A stretch of 64,000 bases of DNA from Mortierella sp. BCC40632 (GCA_011634665.1 WAEK01000005.1:1284501-1348500); one strand, 5' to 3'. Counted from the first letter of the stretch, positions 46,227-58,600 are shown. Program-made: numbers and translations. The notes: generated by a model from the letters alone, not told the origin.

Positions 46227-46616
46227 GCGTTTATAGGAGTTTGGCGACCAACATTACTATCCTGACAGTGTTCATGGTCTTTTATGGTCTCTTTGGAGGC
46301 GGGTAAGTACACAACAAATCTATCCACTAACGATGGTCGCTTTGCGGATCAAACTAAGACCGCATGTCGCCTTTTTTTTTGTGCTCAATGGCGTCCTCTC
46401 TCTTCCATGTCTCTGTTTCTGCCTCTTGTTCTCCTTTTCTCATTCTTTTTTTCTCTCTCGGTCTCCACATTTGGTAAAAAACGTCTACTGTAGATTCATT
46501 AGTATCTTCCCTGTCGTGGTTGCACAGGTCGTCGGTATTGAACGATTGACGGCTGCTCTTGGTTTGCTCTACTTTGGAAACTGTGTTGGTAAGTGGCTGT
46601 TGTGACCTTTTGCTCC

Positions 46617-46647
<31 letters not shown>

Positions 46648-46891
46648 TGTGTCTGCATTGTTTCATTGGTATTTCGGACACCAGACTTAATTATTCGACT
46701 CTATTTCTTTGTTGCTATCCTGACAATTAGGTAACCTGCTTGGAGCACCCATTGCAACGGCCATCATGCGTGCCCAAGGTGGAAAGTACACAGGCGCGAT
46801 TATTTTTGCAGGATTGACGCCTATTATCGCTGCATTCTTTGTCCTTGTGATCCGTTTTAGAATCAACAAGCGAATCCTGGCTATTGCCTAA
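44011..46891 (+). CDS. monocarboxylate-porter-like MFS transporter (MCH type)
   Basis: Eight exons: 44011-44676, 44884-44908, 45096-45416, 45647-45738, 45858-45970, 46237-46302, 46494-46588, 46731-46891; 512 residues. The N-terminal 110 residues are Ser/Pro/Asp-rich and cytosolic. TM1 begins with YPEGGFGWLVCMASF, matching the [D/E]GGxGW signature of the monocarboxylate porter family. TM4-5 contain FFSSISVTAQYFEKRRGLANGIAVAGSGIGGL, the other conserved block. Twelve membrane segments are likely. Substrate unknown; yeast MCH proteins do not all carry monocarboxylates. Exon 2 is a 25-base microexon that must be included to keep frame (GFLFGFGG). Introns hold (ATT)n and long T- and A-tracts. AATAAA at 47060. 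Confidence 0.88.
46031..46110. repeat. (ATT)n microsatellite in transporter intron 5
   Basis: About 27 uninterrupted ATT units within intron 45971-46236. Confidence 0.95.
46181..46225. repeat. T45 tract in transporter intron 5
   Basis: Forty-five T, ending 11 bases before the acceptor AG at 46235-46236. Confidence 0.95.
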
Positions 46892-47059
46892 AGCCTTGGA
46901 ACCTCCCTTCATCTTATTTCATTTCCTCTCCCATTTCCTCTTCCATTTCCTTCTCCCCCCCTCCCCACCCCTCACTAAACTCTACTCTAATCCACCATCC
47001 AACCCCCCCCCCTCATAGATAGCATGATCACTCGCAAAGCACGGCATCATTATCCATTC

Positions 47060-47065
47060 AATAAA
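47060..47065 (+). terminator. poly(A) signal AATAAA of the MCH-like gene
   Basis: AATAAA 170 bases after the stop. The remaining spacer to 47250 is purine/pyrimidine-rich and empty. Confidence 0.5.
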
Positions 47066-47249
47066 ATACCAGCCATTTTTGCATTTTTAATTTAAGAAAG
47101 AAACAAGCAGGGAGAGAGAGAGAGATAGAGGGGAAAAAAAGTGACTACAACTACGGATATCTGGATGACGATATGATACAATTGGGTTGACAGACTTGCT
47201 CCTTCTCCTTTCCTTCCTTCTACTCCCTCTCCCTTCCTCCTTCTTTTCC

Positions 47250-49427
47250 TTAAGCGGAACAGACTCTCAATGCTTCAGATCGATTACAGACCTCTTGAGC
47301 AATAGTCGCAATTCGTTCCTCATTAGCAATCCTATTCTCAACCGACAATCGCTCCATCTCATCCTGAACATTTCCTGTCAACTCGCGCAATAACTTGGCC
47401 GATATCCGTCGCTCGTACGTTAGACTCTGGATTAAACTACCAATACACACATCCGGAGTTGAGGTACCATTCGTGTTCGTAAACGTCATGGGCGTGGCAG
47501 ACCTGAGCTGTCCGACAAGACTCTTTTCCGCAATGGTGCCAACTAGGACAATTCGCATTGGTATGCTCTCACCCTGAGCATTCAATGTCACTAGCGGCTG
47601 CCATGTCGAGATCTTGCGCGAGTCGGTTGCATGTGCTCCATTGAATCGGTCGTATCCTAGAGTGATAGAGGTCGAGGCGTCCTTGCGCTGGGGTATCATT
47701 TTGCCTATCCGACCAAGGTCGAGCACTTCCATTGGCTGAGGCTCGTTGTTTGCTCTGTCAGTTGAAACATCGCCCAGAATGTCTTGTTGGAGGTATCCCG
47801 AGCGGGGACCAAATTCAACAGAGGGAGATGAAGAAGAGCGTGACTGAGCAGACCACGAGGCAAAGAATGCTTCCTTGCAAGAAAAAATCTGTCCATCCGG
47901 TGCAACAATCATTTGTTGTTCCGCTTCCTCGTCGGATGTGCTCAGGTCATCTGTCATGTCCTTGACCTTGATCGCCCATATCCGTCCCCCATATTCTCCA
48001 ATACTCTCGAGTTCCACGAACACGGGCGCGCCAAGACCCCCGACGGCTTCTAGATACTCGGCTGTTGCCTTGCCTGACCAAAGCGCTACATGTAGATCGT
48101 CCGGTTGAACCCATCTATGGAGTTCTTTTCCTGCAAGCCCAAAAGGTGGCTCAACTTTGATCCCCTCATACTCTCCGCCTGCATGAGTCAACTCCCTCAA
48201 GAACCTCTGTACGGCAGGAGAAAATTTGACGCCTGTATAGGGAACTACTTTGCCCACTTGTATCCGGGACCGCTTCCGGGGTACGTAGGTCTCAACGGGG
48301 TCCCAAAGTCGAAGGTGCTCTAATTCGGGGCGTCTACGGGGCAATGGCCCCACCCCCGCCACCAGAAAGGGACCGCCGTGCGTCTCTATTTCGACCTGTC
48401 GGTTATTGGCAGAGACCATGTCTAGGACGAGCTTGATCTCGAGTCCAGGATCCATGTAGATCAGGGGCTCCTTGACGGTGGTGATGTCGAATTCCTTGAG
48501 CATACCATTCCGGAGCCATTCCTCTCCTGCTTGCCGGAATGCAGCAATCTGACAAGGACGGTCATCCCAAAGATGCATAGACTCGACGGTTGGGTATTCC
48601 AGCAGGATATTATACAAAAAGTCGAGTTTTGTGCTAAAGGTATGGACCTTGAGGTACTTTTCAGGCGGCGAGTCTCCGATGGCGGCGACGGTGGTTGGTT
48701 TAGCGGCGATGAGGTCGAATGTAAGGCCCTTTTCGGAGACCATACGGAGAAGCTTCTCTCCGAAGACAGGCGCATTCCTGCCTGTCAAGAGCACCGTCAG
48801 ACAATTTGTACTCTCCGCCGAATCGCGAACGCTTTGTACCTGAAACGCATGATGATTATAATTGTGATTGTGGTGATAGAGTGCGATGGAACAAGAAACA
48901 GCTGTTAGTCAGTAGAGCGACAGGACAGAGAGGAAGGGGCTCTGGGTTTGCGGAAATTAAGCAAGTGTACATGGGGAAAGAGAAACAGATAGAAAGAAGG
49001 GATTCGAGCTGCATGCAGGAGCAGCCTTGGTGTCCATCTGTCTACAGACTGTTGCTGCAGTCCAACGGAGCCAGGCCTCGCTCCAGGGTCCAGGCCAATA
49101 GGGCTAAATTGCCCGAAAGATACGTACCACGTCTTCATTCCACCATCCCGCCCAGCAGGAGGCTTCGACTTCAGGCCCAAGGTCTAAAGTGGCCGGGTTG
49201 TGCCACCATCCCGTATTGCAGTAGTTCCAAGAAGTTAGGACCCCAACGAACGAAGGGTCCCACAGGGCGGGGTTAGGGAGAGGTGACTGAAAGAGGGTCT
49301 GGTCAAAATCAAAGATGTTGACTCGGCGAATGTGAGCGGTAAAGTTGACATCGGTCATTCGTTTTGATGCAGCGACCACTGCATCATGACTTGTCAGTGG
49401 GTAGCTTGATTCGGAGGCAGTCGGCAT
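47250..49427 (-). CDS. HAD 'Swiss Army Knife RNA repair-like' domain protein
   Basis: Two exons: 49427-49128 and 48839-47250; 629 residues. The HAD core is clear: motif I VNIFDFDQTLFQSPLPNP (nucleophile Asp and general-acid Asp in DFD), then GWWHNPATL and GWWNEDVV, motif II LTVLLTGRN, and the motif IV-like LWDDRPCQIAAF. These blocks match the fungal family annotated as Swiss Army Knife RNA-repair-like HAD. Catalysis would be a phosphatase-type reaction with Mg2+, but the substrate is unknown. The remaining 400 residues have no recognised domain; they include a possible second globular part (FVELESIGEYGGRIWAIKVKD) and a helical C-terminus. The start ATG was chosen as the one shortly before the first conserved block. 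Confidence 0.8.
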
Positions 49428-50280
49428 GGGCGAGCGCAGCAGTAGGGGGGGAATGAGTAAATAGGGTTTTGTCTGTTGGGTGGGGAGAGAGAGAGAGAGA
49501 GAGAGGAGAAAGGCGGGCTTGAAGAACAAAAAGAAGGTGAGTTGAGTTGGGAGAAAGAAAGAAAGAGAGAGAGAGAGAGGAGGGAGGACAGAGAGGTACA
49601 GGCTTGATAGTATCGATGAGCGGACGAGGGTTAGGATGAGAATCAAAAAGAAGAGATGAAGAGATGGGATGGATGGACAGAAATTAAATAAAAAGAGAGA
49701 GAATGGAGATGGTGCAATGGACGAATGGGATATTCGGACAGAAAGGAGTGAACAGAGAAGAAGAAAAGAGGAAGAAGAAGAAGAAGAAAAAAAAGAGAGT
49801 TTAAAAAGGATGTCAGCAAAGCCTGTTCTTTTCCTGTGTGGCCCTGCCTCACTGTTGTTTCGGCAAACATTTGGCCTAGTCTACCTCGGCATCGCTACTT
49901 TTAGTCCGACACCAAGGTAATTGCCTTTAAAAAAATAAAAAAGTAAGGACATGTGCCCATGCTGCGACCCATTGCTGCAGCTCCTGTTCCATGTCTGTGG
50001 TGCTGTCAAAGACGTATCGGAGCACGTCCTTGCGGTGGCCCGTGGCACTCTTATGCTGGATCCTTGGGATTAATCACCCTCGGACGGTTGGGTTGGATTG
50101 GGCTGGGCTGGTTGCTGGTTGGTTGGCTGGGGAGATGAGCCTCTCCTGGATCTCTTTCCGAGATTTCTCGCTTTCTTGCCACTCTGTTGAGACCAACGCC
50201 ATCTGGTCAGGGTCCTCTCTCTCTCGCTCTCTCTCTCTTAGCACCACACCTCGCCCTCACACTCCTACACACTCACCGGA

Positions 50281-50324
<44 letters not shown>

Positions 50325-50761
50325 CCTCCCTCCCTCCCTCCCTCTCAAACACACTCATAATCTATCTGAAACCCACTTCCGTCTCGCTAATAATGCTACC
50401 AGCCCCAGTCTCTGGGCGCAGTCAACTAGAATGCCCTGAGGCCAAGATGCCTATCCGGGTAATTGAGCTATCCTGGTCCATGTCCACGCCCCACCCCTCC
50501 CCTGGTCACTGTCATGTAGGATGAGCGCACGGGCCCTTTGGCTGAAGCGGAAAATGAAGGGGGACCCCTCCTTCTGTTGAGGTGCTCTCTCTTTTTTTTT
50601 TTTTTTTTTTTTTTTTTTGCTAGTCAGCAGTCTCGCGTAGTTGTTCATATCCCACAGACGGTTTGACTACGCGTATCGCGTATTTCTCCTTTTTCCTTTT
50701 ACTGTTTATAAATTACCATAGATCGTACCTAAAAAGCTAATAACCACTAGTCTATATCAAC
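49428..50761. other. intergenic between two minus-strand genes
   Basis: Holds GA-rich runs near 49485-49590, GAA repeats near 49770, a compound (CT)n-(CCCT)n repeat at about 50286-50344 and a T-tract at about 50592-50617. No supported gene. Confidence 0.5.
50286..50344. repeat. (CT)n - (CCCT)n compound microsatellite
   Basis: About 17 CT units followed by six CCCT units. Confidence 0.9.
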
Positions 50762-52134
50762 CTATAGCAATAGGCCATAGGCTAACGATGCAACAAGGGC
50801 CAATCCCAAGATGGACGACGGCCTTGTTGGCGTGCCAGTGTTCCCTACCAGGGATTCATCACCACCATCATTGTTGTTGTTGGAGGGTCTTGCAGACTTG
50901 ACCATGGCCTGGCATACCGTCTTTCCTCGAGCACTCGCCTTTACCTTGGACAGACTCGAACAGTCAAAGTCTTTGCTACTGGAGAGGACTGACATGCCTC
51001 CAAGGACTGATGTGACCGAAGGTAGACTCATGTTCGTGAGATCGCCTCGGATACTGAGCACACCTTGAATCTCTCTAAGCTTCTTGAACCCATCAATCGT
51101 TCTCAGCTCTGTGTTGTTGGCAATTAGCAACGCTCCACCAATAGAGGCCAGATCTGGGAAAGAAATGTTGGAAAGAACATTATTGGAGACAATGCTCAGG
51201 GTCTGGCCGACAGTCCTCAGTGCAGGTGCATGGATCATCTTGAGGTTCGTCTCATCAAAGGAGAGACTTGCACTGACAGAGGAAAGAGCTGGTGCCTGCC
51301 AGTCGGTCAAGTGTCGGAAGGTACAGTTGGATGCGGCGGTGAGGTTGGAGAGATGAAGACTGCAGCCTTTACCCTGACCTTCTAACAGACCATTTCCTGC
51401 AACAACAAACCGACCCGAAACCGATTTCAATTGTGGCATCTCGATATCCTTTAGGAACTTGTTATTGCTGATACCCAAGTCGGTCGCCTTTTGAAGACTT
51501 GACCAAGGAAGAGAGCCGGTGTTATCGAGAGCCGTGTCTTCAATTTTGAGAGAGGTTAGGGACTCAAGCGAAGAGAGTGACAGCTGTCGAAGACTCGGTG
51601 CTGTGATAATTTCTAGAGCATTCATAGACTTGAGGTTGGTCATGCTGATGGTAGTGAGCGCCGTGTTGTTAAATAGAGTCATTGTGCCGGTACATGTCTG
51701 AAGATTGTCCAGTGAAAGAGCAGTGAGGTGAGAGCTGGAGCTGACTTTGATCGTTCCTGTGAGACTCTTTAGCCCTGGCCAGACAAGTGCATTGATACTG
51801 GGTCCATTGACTGTGAGAGTTCCGCTAAAGGTCGAACAGCCGGCCACGGGTGTCAGGTCCGCTTCACTTGCCACGGTCACTTGGTTGGTGCATTTGTCTA
51901 TTAATACGGAATACAGAGAGAGAAAGAGAAAGAGAGGAATATCGCGTTGCGCGATAATTTCGGATTGTTGAGCAAAATTGAGCGAACGAGGTGTGGGTGA
52001 GGTCGGTGAGCGTTCGCACCGCTCATCCGAGAAAATATATAGGGTGCCTCCGAGAGACCAAAAAGTCTACCTTGCTGAGCGCTGGCAGCTATTGCCGCCG
52101 AGAGCAACAAGAATACAGCTGAGAGACGGGCCAT
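50762..52134 (-). CDS. Ecm33/Sps2-like GPI-anchored cell-wall protein
   Basis: Two exons: 52134-52071 and 51897-50762; 399 residues. A signal peptide is encoded by exon 1 (MARLSAVFLLLSAAIAASA). The mature part begins with KCTNQVTVASEADLTPVAGCSTFSGTLTV, the receptor-L-domain start typical of Ecm33/Sps2 proteins, and continues with irregular leucine-rich beta-helix repeats (LKSLTGTIKVSSSSHL, LSNISFPDLASIGGALLIANN, FKKLREIQGVLSIRG). Several NxS/T sites are present. The end has an Asn/Gly/Ser-rich spacer and a hydrophobic tail (SILGLALVASLAYGLLL), a GPI-attachment signal. Ecm33 proteins support wall integrity in yeasts. The intron is 173 bases; an upstream in-frame ATG at 52146 would add four residues. 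Confidence 0.88.
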
Positions 52135-52877
52135 GGGGCCACTCAATATCGCTATCGGTCAAAGGGAGGCTAGAAGGAAACCTGCTGCCTTGATGTTTTC
52201 AAGGGGAATAGTGGCACGCAAACCGTTATATTGTTCAGAGCGGTGGCGGAAATGATACAAGAGCAAAGGGGGGTGCAAATGGAGCAAAGTGTCTGTGTCT
52301 TGCGAGCCATGGAGTCTGTTCTTTATACCTGACGGCCCTGGTCGTAGAAGAGTTTCTTTCGAAGCGATTCTGATCCTAGATGAGAAGGAAGAGGAGCAAA
52401 GGATAAGTTTAGGACGAAGGGTCTGTCACTGGAAGCAGTGTCACAGGAGTTCAACGTTCCTGTCTGAGCTGACTGTGAGCTTGTCCTTGGTTGGGCAATG
52501 GGAGAGAGAGAGAACAAAAAGAGAAATAACTGCTGACTGGATCGGGAACAGCGAGTGGCGCTGTTGAGCGAGACAGAGAGTGGAGAGAATGAATACACAG
52601 AGAGGGTGATCGTCAAACTCATCAATCACCGTGGGATAAATTTGGCCAGCTCTCCCACTCTCCCTCTCCCACCCTCTCTCTTTCTCTCCCCACTTTCTTT
52701 CTCTCACCAACACTCTCCACTCCTCTCCTCCCCTCTCTTCTAGTTCGCTGAGAATTCCCAATTCGAATCCGCCTTTGCCATCTCACTCCTCACCCCATTG
52801 CTTCGGACTCACACCGCCATTGACCATCAAGGAGCCGCATCCTGTTCCCGCATCTCCCAAGCCAGAACTTACCCATC
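52135..52877. promoter_or_regulatory. divergent promoter between the Ecm33-like and Rieske genes
   Basis: 743 bases, CT-rich in its right half (52650-52745). No gene and no clear TATA box seen. Confidence 0.5.
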
Positions 52878-53693
52878 ATGTCAGAATCATCCTTGCGCCC
52901 TCATTCCAAAGACACCTCGCCCACGTTGGCCCCTCAGGAACAAAAAGTCTCCGATGCTGTTTCCTCTGAAAAATCAGTGACCCAGGCACCGTCAACGACT
53001 CCTTTGCCTTCAGCTGAAACCGCAACTTCCTCAGTTTCCAAATCAGCGCCAGCGTCAGCACCAGACTCATCCCAGTCGGGGCCAGCCTCAGTTGAGAATA
53101 TCACAGACACCCTTTCAACCCTTGCCGTCAGCAAGGAGTCTATCCGTCCCAAATCCGAGTCCTCAACAACAACTACCGACACCTCCTCACCCAAAAAGGA
53201 TGCTTCAGGGACAGCAGCAGAGGAAGAAGAGGAGCTTAGTCCCGAAGAGGCAAAGTTGCGGGCCATGGGCCTCAAAAGCACACACCGTCCTGGATTCTAC
53301 ATTCATCTAAACGCCCCAAAAAGACTTCGGATTCAGACAAAATCAACGGCCTATGACCTCGATCGATATTGTCCCCATGCGAATGCAGACATGTTGAAAT
53401 GGGTAAGCTCTTTGGATAACTGGGCTAACAGTTCATATCGTCAAAGTGAATATGTGGATGTCTGCTATGGACGATCTGACTAAATGCTGTTCCTTTCATG
53501 ATGGATCATGCAACCAACCAACAATAATAACAATAATAATAATGATAATTAGGGAGTCTTGAGGGCGGATGCAACGCTTCGATGTGGTGTCCATTATTGG
53601 GGATTTGACCTTAATAAAAACGGTCAATGCATTGCCCATCCTGACGAGACTCTGAATGCCTGCCCTGTAGCCAACTCAGATCTTCAGTGGTAG
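52878..53693 (+). CDS. Rieske-type [2Fe-2S] domain protein with disordered N-terminus
   Basis: Two exons: 52878-53402 and 53553-53693; 221 residues. Residues 1-130 are Ser/Thr/Pro/Ala-rich and acidic near the end (EEEEELSPEEAKLRAMG). The C-terminal 80 residues carry the Rieske ligand pattern: C165-P-H167, 18 residues, then C186-G-V-H189, followed by YWGFDLNKNGQCI, the usual FDL-x-G strand of soluble Rieske domains. It would bind a 2Fe-2S cluster and transfer electrons; partner enzyme unknown. There is no signal peptide or membrane segment. The single intron (53403-53552) lies between the two ligand boxes. The usual CPxHGW second box is altered to CGVHYW. Tail-to-tail with the LENG1 gene. Confidence 0.72.
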
Positions 53694-53719
53694 TCGAACC
53701 AAAGACCATGAATCGATTA

Positions 53720-53725
53720 AATAAA
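53720..53725 (+). terminator. poly(A) signal AATAAA of the Rieske gene
   Basis: AATAAA 27 bases after the stop. An A30 tract follows at about 53763-53792 in the 155-base gap to the convergent gene. Confidence 0.5.
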
Positions 53726-53848
53726 GAACACTCCTCTCCCCCTACCTTGAAACCTTGATGCTGAAAAAAAAAAAAAAAAAAAAAAAAAAAAAGCCTCCCC
53801 AGTAAAGCAGAGCCACTCGCCTGAATTAAATATGTTATCACCGCTGCT

Positions 53849-55436
53849 TTAATAGGGCCGAGAGCGACTCTCTTTTGAACTGTGATGTCTATCCCAGTGC
53901 CTTTGTCGACCTTGATCGCCACGTGCTGCGGAAAAGTCTTTGGGTTCTGAACCCTTGCGATGGGCATGATTCGTATCCCGAGGATTAAATTGTTGGCTGT
54001 ATTCGCCTACGGAACGATCTCGAGGGTTGACATAGTTCGGATCTACCAGTGCTCGGGCTCGACTCCGTTCGGCCTGTTCCCGCTCAAGTCGCTCTTTCCG
54101 TAACCTTTCAATAGTACTCATTCCTTTTGATGACTATCAGCATCCCCCGAGGGTTAAAAGAAGATAAAAAAAAAAAATGAGCCAATTCAGCGAGGATTCC
54201 TTTGGACAAGGGTTCAATGCAGAAAATGTTGAAATGTGCATTTTCAGCCTACCGAGGATTCTGAGCGTGGTTCTTCTTTGGAGCTTCTACTAGATTCCAC
54301 ATGATGTCTTGACCGCTCGCGACCCTTTGACCTACGAACAGGGCTGGGTGATCTTTGCTTTCTAGATGAATGCGATTGCTTGCGCTCGTCTAATAGAGCA
54401 GTCATTCTGGTCATTGGATCTTCTCGGATTTTGGAAAACTCTGATCTATCCATACTGCAAGTGCGTGGGATATTAGTATATGAATTGCCAAATAACAATC
54501 CGAGCTTTCTATTATACTCTGAAGGTTGCTCAGAATGACTTGCGTTTTGCTAGGTACATGTGCTGTTGCACCATGGGATTTCGTATACCAAGGCGCCGGC
54601 CCTAGAAGAATACAAAAGGATTCGTTCATTTGGAGACATTTAGTAATAGCAGGTAGCCATTACTTTTTTTTGGGGGGGGGGGAGAGGGAGGTCATTCCTA
54701 ACCTTGGACGGGTGTATCGAGGTGCATCGCAATAGTCCTGTTCCACTTGTCCTCCTTTTTCTTCAACTCTTTTTCATTCTCTGGATTTGCACGCTTCGAT
54801 TTAGTATCCTAAACAAGTTACACAACGATAAAGCTTTAGTCTTGGGTCGTTTTTTATCATTGTATCTGGTGTATTGGGTTCATCTAAAGACGAGCAGTCA
54901 ACCTACATGCTGTTCCAGGTCGGACCAAAAGTTGATATGCTGCACTGGAGCCTTCGGGCCATTGTCTTTTGGTGGTTCAGGTTCAGGAGGGCCATCAACT
55001 TTGCTCTCGCTCTTTTCAAAGCCAGAGCTATTTGACTGTCGTTCGTGCGCACGTTGCCTAAGAATATTTAAACGATGTTCGCGTTCCTGTAGAGAAAGAC
55101 AGGTTAGTTTGGATGACAGCAGCATGCATTCTTACTATGGAATGGATATCCCGAGTCTCTTACTGCAGCTATAGATCTATCGTGGGTTTGTTTCTCTTCT
55201 GCAGCCGCCTGGGCCTCGTCTTTCTTGACCCGGTCCCGGTTCTTTTGGTTGTAGACGTGCCAACTATCAAGGTTTGGGCGGCAAGAGGTGTTAATCGGAG
55301 AGTTACTCTTTAACGCAGTGCTGATGCAAAATGTCCATCATGAAATGGCTAAGAACTGATCCTTTTCCTGCTCTTGCACCCTCTCGCACTATCACTCCCT
55401 CATTCGCTAATACCTCTTGTGTGGTAGAATGTTCAT
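53849..55436 (-). CDS. LENG1: LENG1-like protein with CIR N-terminal (CBF1-interacting) domain
   Basis: Seven exons: 55436-55414, 55263-55164, 55086-54907, 54808-54703, 54601-54544, 54454-54253, 54133-53849; 317 residues. The spliced start MNILPHKSWHVYNQKNRDRV ... DEAQAAAEE matches the Cir_N domain of LENG1 (human start MNILPKKSWHV). Further LENG1-like blocks: FWSDLEQH, a short WYTKSHG piece, EDPMTRM, and the C-terminal LRKERLEREQAERSRARAL ... YSQQFNPRDTNH. The rest is charged and RS-rich (SRKQRSPSPVRRSKGRERSR), suggesting a nuclear, RNA-processing role. Cir_N proteins associate with spliceosome or transcription factors; the exact role is unknown. Exon 1 is 23 bases, and intron 5 starts with GC (AAAAC|GCAAGT). 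Divergent from CYM1 with 243 bases between starts. Confidence 0.85.
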
Positions 55437-55679
55437 GGCGAGGTAGGTAGTAATTACTGACGCCTGGGTGATGAGGGAAAGGAGAGAGAGAGTTGAAGGT
55501 CAGAGAGAGAGAGAGCGAGAGAGAGAGCGAGAGAGCGAAGTGTGACTGGTGGAGTTTGTTCCTGTTGTGCACAATTGCCTTTTTCGAGGCGTCCGTCGGG
55601 ACCCATTCGATTTCTTTTCTTCTTCTTCTTCGTCGTCTTCTTCATTCCTCTATACTCTTCTCTTCACATTTTCTTGACC
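55437..55679. promoter_or_regulatory. bidirectional promoter LENG1 / CYM1
   Basis: 243 bases between opposite starts, with a GA-rich run (55483-55540) and a TTC-rich leader before CYM1. Both promoters must lie here. Confidence 0.6.
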
Positions 55680-58600
55680 ATGCTCTCGTTAGCAAGGACT
55701 CGTGCGTCCCGTACTCTCGGGACTCTTGTCCATTCTCATGCGTATGATCGCACTCTCCGATTCTCGCATCGCTCTCTTGCCACCGTCTCTAGTGACCCCG
55801 TCTCGCCTGCGCAGAGTGGGAGCAAAGACCAACCGTTGTCAAAAGAGTCATGGCAACCTGGAAAATCCATCCACGGATACACTGTCCTTGAGGTTGGCCT
55901 GAATCTAGAATGAATCCCTTCACACCCCCCTTTTTCTTTGGAGAAATGTGATGCCAAGAGAATAGTCTTTCTTACAAATGTTCTTCTTGGACACTTGTGA
56001 AATAGAATCGTCATATCAAAGAGCTCGAGCTGGATGCTATCCGACTGAAGCACGACAAAACAGGCGCAGAGCACCTTCACATTTCCCGCGATGACTCGAA
56101 CAATGTTTTTGGTGTTGGGTTCGCTACCCCACCCGAGAACAGCGCTGGTGTCCCTCATATTCTTGAGCATACTACACTTTGCGGTAGTAAATCGTACCCT
56201 GTCAGAGATCCATTCTTCAAGATGTTGAATCGTAGCATGGCAACATTTATGAATGCCTTCACTGGTAAGCCGGCTTTATGTGAGGTTGAAAGTTAAAAAG
56301 CCAAGCCGAACGGAAATGAAAAAAAGTCTGACATCCAATGGTTCCAACGGTCTTTGTTTTGTAGCTCGGGACTACACCCTCTATCCTTTCTCTACAACAA
56401 ACCCCGTGGACTACAGCAATTTGCGGGATGTATATCTGGATTCAGTGTTTTTCCCACACCTTCGTGAGATGGACTTTAAGCAGGAGGGCTGGAGACTCGA
56501 ACATGAGAACCCGAATGGTACTTGAACTGAGAGATTAGTTCTCCTAGGAGCAACTGTTGGATTTCTGTACTCGATCACATGAGCCTCGCACTAACCACTG
56601 ATCATGCATATTTAATTGACTCTACCAGACAAGTCATCTCCTATTGTTTTCAAGGGAATTGTCTACAATGAAATGAAGGGACAGATGGCAGATGCTGGAT
56701 ATCTCTTTTATTCGAAAATGCAGCAGTACATGTTCCCAGGAACGACCTATGCTAACAACAGTGGAGGAGATCCATCCAACATTACAGATTTGACACATGA
56801 GGAGCTTGTGAACTTTCACAAAACCCATTATCACCCAAGCAATGCAAAGTTTTACACCTATGGAAACTTTCCTCTCGAGAACTCTCTCGAAGCCATCAAT
56901 GCAAAGCTTGGAGACTTTGGACCAATCACACCACCACAGGCCGAGAAGACAGTGGCACCATTTAAGGCTCCTCAGAGGGTTGGTCTGACGTGCCCTGTTG
57001 ACCCTAGTTAGTATTCGTCCATCTGCGCATTTTTTTATTGTTTTTTTTTTATGGAATGAGGGCGAGCATCCTTGGAAGACACTACTCAACACACTTTCTG
57101 TTAACTAATCTTCAATCATTAGTGTCATCCCCAGAGAAGCAGGCCAAGATCACCGTCTCTTTCTTGACCAACAATGTTCAGGTATATTGAGTTTATTGCT
57201 TGTGAACGCCAAAAAAGAACCTTTGCTCTACAAAACATTTTTGTCCGCCGATTTGAAAACCAACCAGATCTTCTTTTGATTCTTATTACAGGATACGTTC
57301 GAAGGATTTGGTCTCAGGGTATTGTCTGATCTACTGACCGACGGACATGCCTCACCCATGTACAAGGCTTTGATCGAATCAAGCCTTGGATCGGAATACT
57401 CTGCTACGACGGGTTACGATGGTTCGACAAAGGTCACCTCGATGGGATTCGGAATCCAGGGAATGAAGCAGGATGATGTTGGAAAGGTTGAAGAAACCAT
57501 CATGGGAGTTCTTCAAAAAGTCAAGGAAGAGGGTATTGATCCCAAGCGAGTGGAGGCCATCATTCATCAAATGGAACTTGGACAGAAGCATGTAAGGACT
57601 CCATGGTTGACTCTTTTGATCTTTGCCATCTTACTTGCCCCATGTAATGGACCTTTTGAAATCGCCCTCTGAAATGACTTGAACTCTTTTGTTGTTTTAG
57701 AAAACCCCCTTCTTTGGAATGGGCCTGATGCAAGGACTCTCCTCTGGATGGTTTAATGGTTGTAATCCTGCTGACCTTCTCGAGCTTAACAAGGTATTGT
57801 CTAGTGTAGCGATAATCATCTTGATTTTGTTGTTTGATAAGGATGCATATCCTGACGCTCAACTATCTTGTAACTATCATTAGAATATCGACCGCCTCAA
57901 GGCAGAGATTGCTGCCGGACCATTCTTCCAAAACCTCATCTCCAAGTATTTGTTGAACAACAAGCATAAGCTCGTCTTTACTATGACTCCTAGCCCTGAC
58001 TATGGTGCAGAGGTGGCCGCTGATGAGACAGCCCGTTTGATGGGCAAGACCAGTGTCTTGACAGAAAACGACAGAGAAAGGATCTTTGAGCAGGGACAGG
58101 CATTGTTGAAGAATCAGGAAAAGACTGAGGATGTGACTTGCCTTCCAACTCTGAAGGTGGAGGATATCTCCAAGAAGGCCAAGACTTACTCGCTCGAGCA
58201 TAGTGCAGTGAGCAGTGTCCCCGTCCAGTGGCGCCCAACGTCGACTAATGGAATCACTTATTTGAGAGGCATCAGCGTCATCCCAGGACTCACACCAGAG
58301 CTCAAGCAGTATCTGCCTTTGTTTGCCGACGTAAGTCTTAGGCGCTCATACTTTGTTCTATATGCGCTTGAAAAAGTACTGGCTTTACTAATCTAAGTTT
58401 AATGTGGGGTTTACTCATGATACTAGTCGCTCACTTCTCTCGGAACACGCGACAGGGCCATGGATGAGATTGACGACGAGATTAGACTGTACACAGGTGG
58501 AATCCGGGCAGCTCCATTTTTGTCCACCAACCATTCCTGTAAGGATTTGTGGGTGTGGATGATTTCTTGATGAGGCTTTGCATGACTTGACTCGTAGAAA

